Positions 16,668 through 26,813 of a stretch of DNA of 64,000 nt are shown piece after piece. The notes below the pieces were generated by a model. It worked only from the letters and a program-made list of their open reading frames with translations. It was not told the origin of the DNA and searched no databases. The position numbers and the translations under genes were made by a program. The stretch lies in assembly GCF_025506355.1 (NCBI RefSeq), contig NZ_JANZYP010000033.1, positions 33,141-97,140 of the forward strand. The letters run 5' to 3'. Source of the DNA: Sphaerisporangium corydalis. Lineage in GTDB: Bacteria > Actinomycetota > Actinomycetes > Streptosporangiales > Streptosporangiaceae. Position 1 is the first letter of the stretch, and the number at the start of each line of letters is the position of its first letter.

Positions 16668-19592
16668 ATGAGTGACCACGGGCTGCGCTTCTCGATCCTC
16701 GGGCCGGTGCGGGCGTGGCGGGACGGCGCCGAGGTGGAGCTGGGGTCGCCGCAGCAGCGGCTGGTGCTGGCGGTGCTGGTGCTGGCCGAAGGCCGGGTGG
16801 TCGGCCATGAGCCGCTGCTGGACGCGGTGTGGTCGGATGATCGTCCCCGTACGGCGATGAGCACGTTGCGCACGTACGTCTCGCGGCTGCGTTCGGCGCT
16901 GGGCGCGGAGGCGGTGGAGTCGGCGGGCGGCGGGTACGCCCTGGCCGGCGGCGAGAGCGACCTCGCGGTGATGGAGGAGCTGGCGGCGGCGGGCCGGTAC
17001 GGCGAGGCGCTGGCGTTGTGGCACGGGGAGCCGCTGGCCGGGCTGGAGGGGCGGTACGCCGAGGGGCGGCGGGTCCGGCTGGAGCAGCGGCGGCTGGCGG
17101 TGCTGGAACGCCGGCTGGCCGAGGACGTGGAGCAGGGCCGGCACGCCGACGCGGTCGCCGAGCTGACCGCGTTGTGCGCCGAGCATCCGGCCAGGGAACA
17201 GGTGTGCGGGCTGCTGATGCTCGCGCTGTACCGGTCGGGGCGGCAGGCCGAGGCGATCGGGGTCTACACCGACACCCGGCGGCTGCTCGCCGAGGACCTC
17301 GGCGTCGGCCCGTCCCCCGAGCTGGCCGAGCTCTACCAGCGGATCATCACCGCCGACCCCGCCCTCGGCGTGGGGCAGGCGGCTGCACCGGTCCAGGCCA
17401 CGGCGCCGGTGCCCCGGCAGCTACCGGCCGACCTCACCGACTTCACCGGCAGGGAGCCGGAGATCCAGCGGATCGCGGCGGGCCTGCGGTCCGGGGACGC
17501 CTCGGCGCTGGTGATCTCGGCGGTGGCGGGCGCGGGCGGCATGGGCAAGACGGCCCTGGCCGTGCACGTGGCGCACCGCCTCGCCCCTGACTACCCCGGC
17601 GGGCAGCTCTTCGTGGACCTGCGGGGGACGAGCGCCCAGCCCCTGGCGCCGGAGGCCGTGCTCGGCTCGTTCCTGCGCTCACTCGGGGTCGAGGCCTCGG
17701 ACATCCCCGACGAGCCGGCGGAACGGGCGGCGCTGTACCGCTCGGTCCTCGCCGAGCGGCGGGTGCTGGTGGTGCTGGACAACGCGGCGAACCCGGCACA
17801 GCTTCGCCCGCTGCTGCCCGGGACGGCCGGGTGCGCGGTGCTGGCGACCGGCCGCGCCAAGATGATCGGCCTGTCCGGGGCCCGGCAGGTCGACCTGGGC
17901 GTGCTGGGTCACGACGAGGCCGTGGCGCTGCTGGCCAAGGTGGCCGGCCGGGAACGGGTGGCCGCCGAGCCGGAGGCGGCGGGCGAGCTGGCCGCCGCGT
18001 GCGGGTACCTGCCGCTGGCGATCAGGATCGTGGCCGCGCGGCTGGCGGCGCGCCCGGCCTGGAGCCTGGCCCGGATGCGCGACCGCATGGCCGACGAGCG
18101 GCGGCGCCTGGCCGAGCTGCGCGTGGACGACCTGGCCGTGGAGGCCACCTTCGCCCTCGGGTACGACCAGCTCGACGCCGCGCACGCGTCGGCGTTCCGG
18201 CTGCTGGCGGTGCCCGACGCGCCCGAGTCGTCGCTGAGCGCGGCGGCGGCCGTGCTCGGGCTGGACGAGGCGGACGCGGAGGACGTCTGCGAGACGCTGG
18301 TGGACGTCAGCATGCTGGAGTCCCCCGCGCAGGGGCGGTACCGGTACCACGACCTGCTCAAGATCTTCGCCAGGTCCCGGCCGGCCGGCGAGGACGTCAC
18401 GCGGGCGGCTCTGTTCCGGCTGCTGGACTTCTACCTCGCCACCGTCGCGACGGGCTTCCGCCTCGCCTACCCGGGCAAGCGGCTGGCCGACGCGGTCAGC
18501 CCCGCGCATCCCGGGCTGTCGTTCGCCGACCTGGACGCGGCGGTCGCGTGGGCCGACGGCGAGGTCCCCGGCCTGCTGGGCTGCGTGCTCCAGGCGGCGC
18601 GGACGCCGGGTGCGCCGCTGCTGGACCTGGTGCGGCTGCTCGACATGCTCTCCGACGGGTTCGGCGCCGAGACCGACCCCGGACGCCTGGAGCAGGTGGT
18701 GGGCGCGATCATCGACGCGGCGGCGGCCCGGGGCGACCGCCGTGCCGAGGCGCACGCGCGGTGCATGCGCGGCGAGGTGCGGGTGGCGCTGCTGTGGTCA
18801 CCTGACGGGGCGATCGAGGACGGCACCGCCGCCCGGGACCTCAGCCTGGCCGAGGGCGACATGGCCAAGTACGGGGCGAGCCTCAACCTGCTGGCCATGG
18901 CGGTGTCCAGCCGCAGGGACAACGCCGGGGCGATCGCCCTGTACCGCGAGGCGAACGAGATCTGGCGCGAGATCGGCGACCGCAAGCTGGAGGCCACCGG
19001 GCTGGGCAACCTGGCGATGGAGCTCGTGGCGGCCGGTGAGACCGGCGAGGCGGTGGAGGCCGTCGAACGGGCCACCCGCATCACCCGCGAGCTGGGCGGC
19101 AGGATGGACCACGACGTCCTGTACCAGTCGGCCGTCGTGCTGCGGGACGCCGGGCGCCCGCAGGAGGCGCTGTCGCGGTTCACCGAGGTCCTCGCGGAGT
19201 ACCGCGTGCTCAAGCAGCGCCTCTGGGAGGGCGTGACGCTGCTGCGGATGGCCGAGACCCACCTCGTGCTCGGGCGGCCCGCCGCGGCCGCCGACCGCGC
19301 GGAGGACGCGCTGGCGGTCATGGCGGAGGTGGGCCACGAATGGGTCGAGGGCAAGGCGCTTGTCGCCCTTGGCCAGGCGCTCGCCCTCCTCGGCCGGGCC
19401 GGCCGGGCGCGGGCGTGCCTGACCGAGGCCCTGGAGATCTTCCAGCGCCGCGACCTGCCCGAGGCCGACGACGTACGGGCCCTGCTGGCCGAGGACGGCG
19501 GGACCGGGGACGGCGATCCCGGAGACGTGACCGGGGACGGCGATCCCGGGGACGGCGTGCCCGAGGACGGGCGCCGGCCGATCATCGCATAG
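16668..19592 (+). CDS. AfsR/SARP family transcriptional regulator with NB-ARC and TPR domains
   Basis: A 974-residue regulator in the AfsR layout. Residues 1-95 are an OmpR-type winged helix (LRFSILGPVRAWRDGAEVEL). Residues 95-225 are the bacterial transcriptional activator domain, ending in LLAEDLGVGPSPELAELYQ. Residues 260-560 are an NB-ARC ATPase with P-loop GAGGMGKTAL near 286 and LVVLDNAANPAQLRPLLPG. Residues 700-940 are TPR repeats. The C-terminal tail contains a 27-bp-period DNA repeat (copies at 19503 and 19530) encoding TGDGDPGD twice. Such proteins activate specialised-metabolite genes; the target is unknown. AAGG at 16658 region precedes the ATG. Confidence 0.9.
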   Translation: MSDHGLRFSILGPVRAWRDGAEVELGSPQQRLVLAVLVLAEGRVVGHEPLLDAVWSDDRPRTAMSTLRTYVSRLRSALGAEAVESAGGGYALAGGESDLAVMEELAAAGRYGEALALWHGEPLAGLEGRYAEGRRVRLEQRRLAVLERRLAEDVEQGRHADAVAELTALCAEHPAREQVCGLLMLALYRSGRQAEAIGVYTDTRRLLAEDLGVGPSPELAELYQRIITADPALGVGQAAAPVQATAPVPRQLPADLTDFTGREPEIQRIAAGLRSGDASALVISAVAGAGGMGKTALAVHVAHRLAPDYPGGQLFVDLRGTSAQPLAPEAVLGSFLRSLGVEASDIPDEPAERAALYRSVLAERRVLVVLDNAANPAQLRPLLPGTAGCAVLATGRAKMIGLSGARQVDLGVLGHDEAVALLAKVAGRERVAAEPEAAGELAAACGYLPLAIRIVAARLAARPAWSLARMRDRMADERRRLAELRVDDLAVEATFALGYDQLDAAHASAFRLLAVPDAPESSLSAAAAVLGLDEADAEDVCETLVDVSMLESPAQGRYRYHDLLKIFARSRPAGEDVTRAALFRLLDFYLATVATGFRLAYPGKRLADAVSPAHPGLSFADLDAAVAWADGEVPGLLGCVLQAARTPGAPLLDLVRLLDMLSDGFGAETDPGRLEQVVGAIIDAAAARGDRRAEAHARCMRGEVRVALLWSPDGAIEDGTAARDLSLAEGDMAKYGASLNLLAMAVSSRRDNAGAIALYREANEIWREIGDRKLEATGLGNLAMELVAAGETGEAVEAVERATRITRELGGRMDHDVLYQSAVVLRDAGRPQEALSRFTEVLAEYRVLKQRLWEGVTLLRMAETHLVLGRPAAAADRAEDALAVMAEVGHEWVEGKALVALGQALALLGRAGRARACLTEALEIFQRRDLPEADDVRALLAEDGGTGDGDPGDVTGDGDPGDGVPEDGRRPIIA

Positions 19593-19621
19593 CGGCGCCC
19601 GCGCTCCGGCCGGTCCGCGTG

Positions 19622-20740
19622 TCAGCCCAGCCACACCTCGGCGAGCAGGTCCTGGGAGCGTACGCGGTCGGCGTGGTCGTGCGTGATGGTCGTGACCAGC
19701 AGCTCGTCGGCCCCGGTGGCGTCGCGCAGGACCCTGAGCCGGTCCGCCACCGCCTCGGGGGTCCCGACGAACCGGGTGTCGAGCCGGTCGGCGACCAGCG
19801 CGCGGTCCTCGTCGCTCCAGGCGTGCGCGGCGGCCTCCCGCGGCGAGGGGTAGGCCATCGCCCCGGCGCCGCTGCGGATGCTGCGCACCCACAGCCCGTA
19901 CGGCTCGGCGATCCGGCGGGCCTCCTCGTCGGTGGCGGCCACGACCACGTCCGCCGACACCATGACGTGCGGCGCGGCGAGCGTGTCCGACGGCTTGAAC
20001 GCGTCGCGGTACCCCTCCACCGCCTCCAGCACGCTGGACGGGCTGACGTGGTAGTTCGCGGCGAACGGCAGCCCGCGCTCGCCGGCGACCTGGGCGCTCT
20101 GGCCGCCGCTGCTGCCGAGGATCCACAGCTCCACGTCGGCGCCCTCGCCGGGCTGGGCGTGCGCCTCGTACCCCTCGGCGGAGCGGTACGTGCCCGCCAG
20201 CAGGGCCCGGATGTCGTCCACCTGGTCGGCGAAGTCGGGCGACTCCGCGCCGGGTTGCTGCAGCAGCGACGCGTACAGCTTGAACAGCGGGGAACCGGCG
20301 ATCGAGGCGAACGAGAACGGGGGCGGGATCAGCAGGCCGTCCACGACACGCGACCCGACCGGCGGCGGCGGTGGCGCGGAGGCGGCGGAGCGCAGCTCCT
20401 TGGCGCGCTGGCCGGAGCGGCCGAGGCCGAGGTCGATCCGCCCCGGGTGCAGCGCCTCCAGGGTGCCGAACTGCTCGACCACGCCGAGCGCGGTCTGGTG
20501 GCCGAGCTGCACGGCCCCCGAGCCGACCCTGATCCGCTCGGTCGCCGCGGCCACCGCGCCGATGAGCACCGCCGGCGCCGAGCTGGCGACGCCCGGGGTG
20601 AGGTGGTGCTCGGCCAGCCAGTAGCGGTGGTAGCCGGCGTCGTCGGCGTGCCGGGCCAGGTCGATGGTGTCGCGCAGCGCCTCGCGCGCGGTCGCGCCGG
20701 ACACGATGGGGGCCAGGTCGAGGATCGAAAGCCGGGTCAT
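19622..20740 (-). CDS. LLM class flavin-dependent oxidoreductase, MsnO8-type
   Basis: A 372-residue luciferase-like TIM-barrel oxidoreductase. [15 protein letters not shown] at the N-terminus, YRYWLAEHH and [22 protein letters not shown] mark the single-chain LLM group that uses FMNH2 or F420H2. An AGGAGG sits seven bases before the ATG at 20740. It is the last gene of a seven-gene operon with two larger LLM monooxygenases and an ABC importer, and 29 bp separate it from the gene before. Its role is probably oxidation of an organosulfur compound, inferred from the operon's riboswitch. Confidence 0.85.
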   Translation of the reverse strand: MTRLSILDLAPIVSGATAREALRDTIDLARHADDAGYHRYWLAEHHLTPGVASSAPAVLIGAVAAATERIRVGSGAVQLGHQTALGVVEQFGTLEALHPGRIDLGLGRSGQRAKELRSAASAPPPPPVGSRVVDGLLIPPPFSFASIAGSPLFKLYASLLQQPGAESPDFADQVDDIRALLAGTYRSAEGYEAHAQPGEGADVELWILGSSGGQSAQVAGERGLPFAANYHVSPSSVLEAVEGYRDAFKPSDTLAAPHVMVSADVVVAATDEEARRIAEPYGLWVRSIRSGAGAMAYPSPREAAAHAWSDEDRALVADRLDTRFVGTPEAVADRLRVLRDATGADELLVTTITHDHADRVRSQDLLAEVWLG

Positions 20741-20769
20741 GGGACTCCTCCTAGGTGATGCGGCCGTGG

Positions 20770-21945
20770 TCATGACGCCTTCTGGTAGCGGCCGGCCGGG
20801 CGGGGCAGGCCCAGCCTCTCGCGCAGGACCGTGGTCTCGTACGCGCCGCGGAACGCGCCCCTGGCCTGGAGGGCGGGCACCAGCCCCCGGGTGATCGCGG
20901 TGAGGTCGTGCGGGAGCGTGCCGGGGCGGAGCCGGTACCCCGACAGGCCGGCGGCCCGCCAGTCGAGCAGCAGGTCCGCGAGCCGCTCCGGGGTGCCGGT
21001 GAAGACGAGCGCGTCCGAGGCGAGCGCGCCCCCGTCGAGCTCGTCCAGGCGCGCCTTGCGGTCGGCGGCGTCGTCGCCGAGGAAGACCACCAGGTCGGCG
21101 AAGACATGCAGCGGCGGTTCCGAGCGGCCCACGGCGTCCTCGGCGGCCCGCACCCGGCCGGTGATCGCCTCGGCCTCGGCACGGTCGCGCGGGGTGACGT
21201 ACACGACGTCGGAACCCTGGGCCGCGAACTCGTACGGCAGCGTGTCATGGGCCAGCGACGTCACCAGCGGCTGCCCCTGCGGGGGGCGCGGGGTGATCGA
21301 CGGGCCCTTGACGTCGAACCACTCGCCCTGGAAGTCGACGTAGTGCAGGCGGTCGCGGTCGACGAACCGGCCGGTCGCGACGTCGCGGATCTCGGCGTCG
21401 TCGTCCCAGCTGTCCCACAGCCGGCGGACCACCTCCACCGCGTCGGCGGCCTCGCCGAACAGGTCGCGCACGTGCCTGGTGACGATGGGATCGGACAGGT
21501 CGAGGGGCGGGAACTCCCGGCGGCCGAAGTGGGCGGCCTCGTCGGGGCGGGGCGACACCCGGGGACGCCACCCGGCCCTGCCCCGGCTGACGTGGTCGAG
21601 CGACGCGATGCCGATCGCGATGTGGAACGGCTCGCTGTGGGTGGTGCTGGTCGTTGGCACCAGGCCGATGTGCGAGGTCAGCGGGGCCAGGCTCGCGGCG
21701 AGCAGGACCGCGTCCAGCCGGCCGCGCACTTGGTCGAGCCGGTCGTCCGGCCCCTCGAACCGGGAGGACTGCAGGCCCAGCGAGTCCTCGAAGGTGACGA
21801 AGTCCAGCAGCCCGCGCTCGGCCTCGATCACCAGCTCGGCCCAGTACGCGGCGGTGAACAGCCGGTCCGGCCGCGCGCCCTTCGCCCGCCACGCCGCGGG
21901 GTGCCATCCGGCGCCGTCGAGCGCGACGGCCAGGTGGAGTGTCAT
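20770..21945 (-). CDS. LLM class flavin-dependent monooxygenase
   Basis: A 391-residue luciferase-like protein with [14 protein letters not shown] at the N-terminus, [14 protein letters not shown], the [16 protein letters not shown] strand and [12 protein letters not shown], all typical of NtaA/SnaA-like monooxygenases. The C-terminal half is shorter than in NtaA. GAAGGAG precedes the ATG at 21945, which overlaps the upstream gene's stop as ATGA. It would hydroxylate or desulfonate an imported compound with reduced flavin from a separate reductase; no reductase gene is seen in this operon. Confidence 0.85.
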   Translation of the reverse strand: MTLHLAVALDGAGWHPAAWRAKGARPDRLFTAAYWAELVIEAERGLLDFVTFEDSLGLQSSRFEGPDDRLDQVRGRLDAVLLAASLAPLTSHIGLVPTTSTTHSEPFHIAIGIASLDHVSRGRAGWRPRVSPRPDEAAHFGRREFPPLDLSDPIVTRHVRDLFGEAADAVEVVRRLWDSWDDDAEIRDVATGRFVDRDRLHYVDFQGEWFDVKGPSITPRPPQGQPLVTSLAHDTLPYEFAAQGSDVVYVTPRDRAEAEAITGRVRAAEDAVGRSEPPLHVFADLVVFLGDDAADRKARLDELDGGALASDALVFTGTPERLADLLLDWRAAGLSGYRLRPGTLPHDLTAITRGLVPALQARGAFRGAYETTVLRERLGLPRPAGRYQKAS

Positions 21946-23309
21946 GACGTCTCCTTCGGGTGGGGTGCGAGGCCGGAAGGGCCGGGACGAGGAGCGAGGC
22001 CGAGGTGGTCGCGGAGGGTCGGCCCGGTGTAGTCGGCGCGGAAGACGCCCTTCTCCTGCAGGATCGGGACGACCTTGTCCACCAGGTCGTCCAGCCCGCC
22101 GGGGGTGAGGTGGGGGACGAAGATGAAGCCGTCGGCGGCGTCGGTCTGCACGAACCTGTCGATCTCGGCGGCCACCGACACCGGGGTCCCGATGAAGGTC
22201 TGCGGCGCGGCGACCTCGATGACGAGCTCGCGGATGGACAGGTTCTTCTCCTCCGCCAGCGCCCGCCACTTCGCCGCGACCGCGCCACGGTCGCCGCGGA
22301 ACTGCGCGCGGCCCTTGGACACGCCCTCCTCCAGCTCCGGTTCGAGGTCGGGGAGCGGGCCGTCGGGGTCGTGGCCGGACAGGTCCCTGCCCCACACGCC
22401 CTCGACGAACGCGATCGCCGTCTGCGGGCTCACCTGTGCGCGCCGGATCTCGGCGGCCCGCTCGGCCGCCTCCGCCTCGGTGTCGCCCAGCACGTACGTC
22501 ACCGCCGGAAGGATCTTCAGGTCCTCGTCCCGCCTGCCGTACGCGGCGAGGCGCCGCTTGACGTCGCGGTAGAAGGCGCGGCCCTCCTCCAGCTTGCTGT
22601 GCCGGCTGAAGATGACGTCGGCGGCCGACGCGGCGAACTCGCGGCCCTCGTCGGAGTCACCCGCCTGGATGATCACCGGGTGTCCCTGCGGGCCGCGCGG
22701 CACGTTGAAGGCGCCGGAGATGTCGAAGTGCCGCCCCTGGTGCCGGAACGGCGTGATGCCGCCCGGCCGGACGAACGCGCCGGTGGCGGCGTCGGCGGCC
22801 ACCGCGTCCGGCGCCCAGGAGTCCCACAGCTCGCGCACGGTCTGCAGGAACTCGGCGGCCCTGGTGTACCGGTCCTCCTCGGCCAGGAAGCCGCCGCGCC
22901 GGAAGTTCTCACCGGTGAACGCGTCGTAGCTGGTCACGACGTTCCACGCGGCCCGGCCGCCGCTGAGGTGGTCCAGCGAGGCCAGCCGGCGCGCCACCTC
23001 GTACGGCTCGTTGAAGGTGGAGTTGACGGTCGCGGCCAGGCCGAGCCGCGTGGTGACGGCGGACAGGGCCGAAAGGACGGTGAGCGACTCGGGGCGGCCC
23101 ACGACGTCCAGGTCGTGGATGCGGCCCTTCATCTCCCGCAGCCGCAACCCTTCGGCCAGGAAGAAGAAGTCGAACTTGCCGCGTTCGGCGGTCTGGGCCA
23201 GGTGCCGGAACGACTCGAAGTCGATCTGGCTCCCCGAGCGGGGGTCGGACCAGACGGTGGTGTTGTTGACGCCGGGGAAGTGCGCGGCGAGGTGGATCTG
23301 CTTGGTCAT
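21942..23309 (-). CDS. NtaA/SnaA/DszA-type FMNH2-dependent monooxygenase
   Basis: A 455-residue member of the NtaA/DszA/SnaA group. Family motifs: HLAAHFPGVNNTTVW at the start, FDFFFLAEGLRLRE, LSALSAVTTRLGLAATVNST, DHLSGGRAAWNVVTSYD with the phosphate-binding Arg, and HPVIIQAGDSDEGREFAA. Members split carbon-sulfur or carbon-nitrogen bonds (dibenzothiophene sulfone, nitrilotriacetate). The AAGGAGGG ribosome binding site fixes the start at 23309, which overlaps the ABC ATPase stop. Under a SAM-sensing leader, a sulfur substrate is more likely than a nitrogen one. Confidence 0.9.
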   Translation of the reverse strand: MTKQIHLAAHFPGVNNTTVWSDPRSGSQIDFESFRHLAQTAERGKFDFFFLAEGLRLREMKGRIHDLDVVGRPESLTVLSALSAVTTRLGLAATVNSTFNEPYEVARRLASLDHLSGGRAAWNVVTSYDAFTGENFRRGGFLAEEDRYTRAAEFLQTVRELWDSWAPDAVAADAATGAFVRPGGITPFRHQGRHFDISGAFNVPRGPQGHPVIIQAGDSDEGREFAASAADVIFSRHSKLEEGRAFYRDVKRRLAAYGRRDEDLKILPAVTYVLGDTEAEAAERAAEIRRAQVSPQTAIAFVEGVWGRDLSGHDPDGPLPDLEPELEEGVSKGRAQFRGDRGAVAAKWRALAEEKNLSIRELVIEVAAPQTFIGTPVSVAAEIDRFVQTDAADGFIFVPHLTPGGLDDLVDKVVPILQEKGVFRADYTGPTLRDHLGLAPRPGPSGLAPHPKETS

Positions 23310-24985
23310 GAGGCCCTCCTTGTGGGAAGTCCGGTGGAGACGGCGTCCAGGCGGGGGATGGCGGCCAGGAGCTCGCGTGTGTAGGCGGCCCTGGGTTCGG
23401 TGAAGACCTGCCGGACGTCGCCGTACTCGACCGCCCGCCCGTCCTTCATCACAAGGACGCGGTCGCTGACGTGGTGCACCACACCGAGGTGGTGGGAGAT
23501 GAACAGATACGCGATGCCGAGCTCGGATTGCAGGTCGGCGAGCAGGTCCAGCACCTGGGCCTGGATGGAGACGTCCAGCGCGGAGACCGGCTCGTCGCAG
23601 ACGATCACGCGCGGGCGGGGGGCGAGCGCGCGGGCGATCGCGACCCGCTGGCGCTGGCCGCCGGACAGCCGCAGCGGGCGCCGGTCCAGCACCGAGGCGT
23701 CGAGGCCGACCTGTTCCAGCAGCTCCACCGCCCGGTCCCGTCTGGTCGCACGCGGCTCGCCGCCGACGCCGAGCGCCTCGTCCAAGACGCGGCGCACGGT
23801 GAACCGGGGGTCGAAGGAGCTCAGCGGGTCCTGGTACACGACCTGGATGTGGCGGCGGAGCTCCCGCCGTTCCCCCGCCGTCAGCCCCGCCCACGGGCGG
23901 CCGTCGATCTCGACGGAGCCGGCGTCCGGCGCGAGCAGGCCGAGGACGAGGCGCGCCGTCGTGGTCTTGCCCGACCCGGACTCGCCGACGACGCCGAGCG
24001 TCTCCCCGGCCCGCAGTTCGAACGAGACGCCGTCGACGGCGGGCCGCCCGTGGAACGCCTTGACCAGGTCCCGCGCCTCGATCACGATCTCGCCGGGCAC
24101 CGGGGGCGTGATCGTCCGGGGCGGTTCGCCCTCGGCGACCGAAAGGCGGGTGCCCTTGGCGTGCTCCATCGGCACGGCGGCCAGCAGCCGCCGCGTGTAC
24201 GGGTGGTCCGGTTCGCGCAGCACCCGCTCCGCCGGGCCGTCCTCGACCACCACGCCGTCCTTCATGACCAGGACCCGGTCGGCCAGCTCGGCCACCACCG
24301 CGAGGTCGTGGCTGATCAGCAGCAGCGCGGTGCCGGTCCGTTTGCGCTCGGCCAGCAGCCGCAGGATCTGCGCCTGCACCGTGACGTCCAGCGCGGTCGT
24401 CGGCTCGTCGGCGATGAGCAGCCGAGGGTGGCAGGCGATGGCCGAGGCGATCAGCGCGCGCTGGCGCAGCCCGCCGGACAGCTCGTGCGGGTACTGCCGG
24501 GCGCGCAGCTCGGGCTCGGGCACCCCCACCTCGCGCAGCAGCTCGACCACGCGCCCGGCGACGGCGCCGCGGGGGACCGGGCGGTGCAGCCGCAGTGCCT
24601 CGGCGACCTCCTTGCCGACGGGGCGCAGCGCGTCCAGCGAGACCAGCGCGTCCTGCAGGACGAAGCCGATCCGCCGCCCCCGTACCGACCGCCAGCGCCG
24701 TTCCCCGAACGCGGACGCGTCGGCGCCCTCGACGCGGAACGACCCGGCGCGGACCCGGGCGTCGTCCCCGGTCAGCCCGAGCAGGGTGCGCGCGGTGACG
24801 CTCTTGCCCGACCCGGACTCGCCCACGATGGCCACGCACTCCCCGGGGCGCACGGCGAACGACACCCCCCGGACGGCGTGGATCTCCCCGAAGGAGACGT
24901 GCAGGTCGGTGACCTCCACGATCGGCTCGGTCTCGGGATCCGCCGCCGATCCGGTCACCAGGCCCGCCACGGCCGGTTCGGTCAC
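23306..24985 (-). CDS. ABC transporter ATP-binding protein, two ATPase domains fused (DppD-DppF type)
   Basis: A 559-residue protein with two complete nucleotide-binding domains. Domain 1 has Walker A GESGSGKSV and signature ELSGGLRQRA with Walker B LLIADEPTTALD. Domain 2 has Walker A GESGSGKTT and signature RLSGGQRQRV with Walker B VIVCDEPVSALD. It drives uptake through the two permeases encoded next to it. The GTG at 24985 overlaps the permease stop as GTGA and has GGGAGGACCTC upstream. Peptide/nickel-class ATPases are usually two proteins; fusion is a known variant. Confidence 0.93.
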   Translation of the reverse strand: MTEPAVAGLVTGSAADPETEPIVEVTDLHVSFGEIHAVRGVSFAVRPGECVAIVGESGSGKSVTARTLLGLTGDDARVRAGSFRVEGADASAFGERRWRSVRGRRIGFVLQDALVSLDALRPVGKEVAEALRLHRPVPRGAVAGRVVELLREVGVPEPELRARQYPHELSGGLRQRALIASAIACHPRLLIADEPTTALDVTVQAQILRLLAERKRTGTALLLISHDLAVVAELADRVLVMKDGVVVEDGPAERVLREPDHPYTRRLLAAVPMEHAKGTRLSVAEGEPPRTITPPVPGEIVIEARDLVKAFHGRPAVDGVSFELRAGETLGVVGESGSGKTTTARLVLGLLAPDAGSVEIDGRPWAGLTAGERRELRRHIQVVYQDPLSSFDPRFTVRRVLDEALGVGGEPRATRRDRAVELLEQVGLDASVLDRRPLRLSGGQRQRVAIARALAPRPRVIVCDEPVSALDVSIQAQVLDLLADLQSELGIAYLFISHHLGVVHHVSDRVLVMKDGRAVEYGDVRQVFTEPRAAYTRELLAAIPRLDAVSTGLPTRRAS

Positions 24986-25872
24986 GAGGTCCTCCCTTCC
25001 ACCAGGCGTCGAAGGTGCCGGCCGACGACGGTGATCGACAGCACGGTGAGCGTGATCGCCACGCCGGGGAACACCGCGATCCACCACGCCACCGAGAAGT
25101 AGTCGCGCCCGCCGGAGAGCATCGCGCCCCACTCCGGCGCGGGCGGCTGCGGGCCGAGCCCGAGGTAGCTGAGGGAGGCCGCGGCCACCAGGGCCGTCCC
25201 GACCTCGATGGTCGCGAGCACGAGCAGCGGCGCGAACGCGTTGGGCAGGACGTGCCGCGCGATGATCCGCCCCCGGGTCAGTCCCAGGGAGGTGGCGGCC
25301 TCCACGTAGCCGGTGCGCCGGATCACCATCGTCTGGGCGCGGACCAGGCGGGCGTAGCCGGGCGCGGTGTAGAGCGCGATGGCGAGGATCACGTTGGCGG
25401 TGCCCGGCCCGGTGACGGTGATCACCAGGAGCGCGAGCAGCAGGGTGGGCAGTGCCAGCAGCACCTCGACCAGGCGCATGACGACCTGGTCCAGCACCCG
25501 CCCGCCGAGCGCGGCCAGCAGGCCCAGCGCGGTGCCCGCCGTGACCGCCACGGCGGTGGCGCCGAGGCCGGACAGCAGCGAGGGCGCCGCACCGAACACG
25601 ATGCGGGCGAACAGGTCGCGCCCGTTGGCGTCGGTGCCGAGCAGGTGCGCGGCACCGGGGGCCTGAAGCGCGTCCGCCGCGTCCGCCGCGTCGGGGGTGC
25701 CGGACGCGACGAGGCCGGGCGCGACCGCCGCGAGGGCGACCAGGGCGAGGAACAGCGCCGCGGCCCACACTCCCGGCCGGGGGATCCGGCGGGGGCGTCC
25801 CGTCCCGATCGCGATGACGGCGGTGGTCACCGGGGCGCCTCCGAGGGGGGACGCGTCGGCGGCGGAGGTCAT
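24982..25872 (-). CDS. ABC transporter permease, DppC type
   Basis: A 296-residue inner-membrane permease with an N-terminal helix and LLGTDANGRDLFARIVFGA, the hallmark of DppC/OppC proteins. The ATPase-coupling EAA loop reads YVEAATSLGLTRGRIIARHVLP. About six membrane helices. ATGA overlap upstream and GTGA overlap downstream show tight translational coupling in the operon. Confidence 0.93.
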   Translation of the reverse strand: MTSAADASPLGGAPVTTAVIAIGTGRPRRIPRPGVWAAALFLALVALAAVAPGLVASGTPDAADAADALQAPGAAHLLGTDANGRDLFARIVFGAAPSLLSGLGATAVAVTAGTALGLLAALGGRVLDQVVMRLVEVLLALPTLLLALLVITVTGPGTANVILAIALYTAPGYARLVRAQTMVIRRTGYVEAATSLGLTRGRIIARHVLPNAFAPLLVLATIEVGTALVAAASLSYLGLGPQPPAPEWGAMLSGGRDYFSVAWWIAVFPGVAITLTVLSITVVGRHLRRLVEGRTS

Positions 25873-26813
25873 CGGGCACCTCGCAGCCGGGGGTCGATGA
25901 CCAGGTACAGCAGGTCGACCAGGATGTTGACGACGACGTACAGCACGGCGGTGACCAGGACGACGCCCATCACCACCGGCAGGTCCTTTCCGGTCACCGC
26001 GCCCAGCGTGAGCTGCCCGATGCCCTGCCGGGAGAAGATCTGCTCGACCGGGACCATGCTGCCGAGCAGCAGCCCCACGATCCAGCCGATCAGTGTCACC
26101 GCCGGTACCAGGGTGTGCCTGAGCGCGTGCCGCAGCCGGACGCCGAGGTCCGGCATCCCCCGCGCGCGGGCCGTCAGGACGAAGGGCTCGTCCAGCACCA
26201 GTTCCAGGCTCTCCCGCATCATCTGGGTGAGCATGGTCGTGACCGGGAGGGCGACGGCGATCACCGGCAGGACCAGCCCGGCGAAACCTTCGCCGCCGGC
26301 CGCGGGGAACCAGCCGAGCTGGAAGGAGAAGACGGTCAGCAGCAGGATGGCCGTCCAGAACGTGGGGATGGACACCCCGACCAGCTCCAGGCCGGAGGAC
26401 AGTCCCCGGATCCAGCGTGCCCGCCTGGCCGTGAGCAGCGCCAGCGTGGTCGACGCCACGACCGCGAGGACCAGGGCGCTCAGCGTGAGCTGGACCGAGG
26501 CCCCGAGCTGCGCGCCGATCGCCGCCGCGACCGATTCGTGCAACTGGTACGACTGCCCGAGGTCGCCGCGCAGGACGCGGCCGAGGTAGGTCGCGTACTG
26601 CGTCAGGAGCGGCCGGTCGAGCCCGTAGTCGGCGATGATCTGGGCGCGGACCTCCGGGGTCACCGTTGAGCTGCCGATGAGCACGTCGGCCACGTTCCCC
26701 GGCGTGAGGTGCAGGGCGGTGAAGGAGACCGTCACCGCGCCCCACAGCACCAGCACCGACGTGCCGACGCGGGTCAGGACCAGCCGGCCGGTCCGGCGTC
26801 GCGGTCCGCTCAT
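25869..26813 (-). CDS. ABC transporter permease, DppB type
   Basis: A 314-residue permease with the DppB start (RLVLTRVGTSVLVLWGAVTVSF), the FxxLHLTPGN loop, LDRPLLTQYATYLGRVLRGDLG and the coupling segment VLTARARGMPDLGVRLRHAL. Six membrane helices. The ATG overlaps the binding-protein stop as ATGA. It partners the DppC-type permease. Confidence 0.93.
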   Translation of the reverse strand: MSGPRRRTGRLVLTRVGTSVLVLWGAVTVSFTALHLTPGNVADVLIGSSTVTPEVRAQIIADYGLDRPLLTQYATYLGRVLRGDLGQSYQLHESVAAAIGAQLGASVQLTLSALVLAVVASTTLALLTARRARWIRGLSSGLELVGVSIPTFWTAILLLTVFSFQLGWFPAAGGEGFAGLVLPVIAVALPVTTMLTQMMRESLELVLDEPFVLTARARGMPDLGVRLRHALRHTLVPAVTLIGWIVGLLLGSMVPVEQIFSRQGIGQLTLGAVTGKDLPVVMGVVLVTAVLYVVVNILVDLLYLVIDPRLRGAR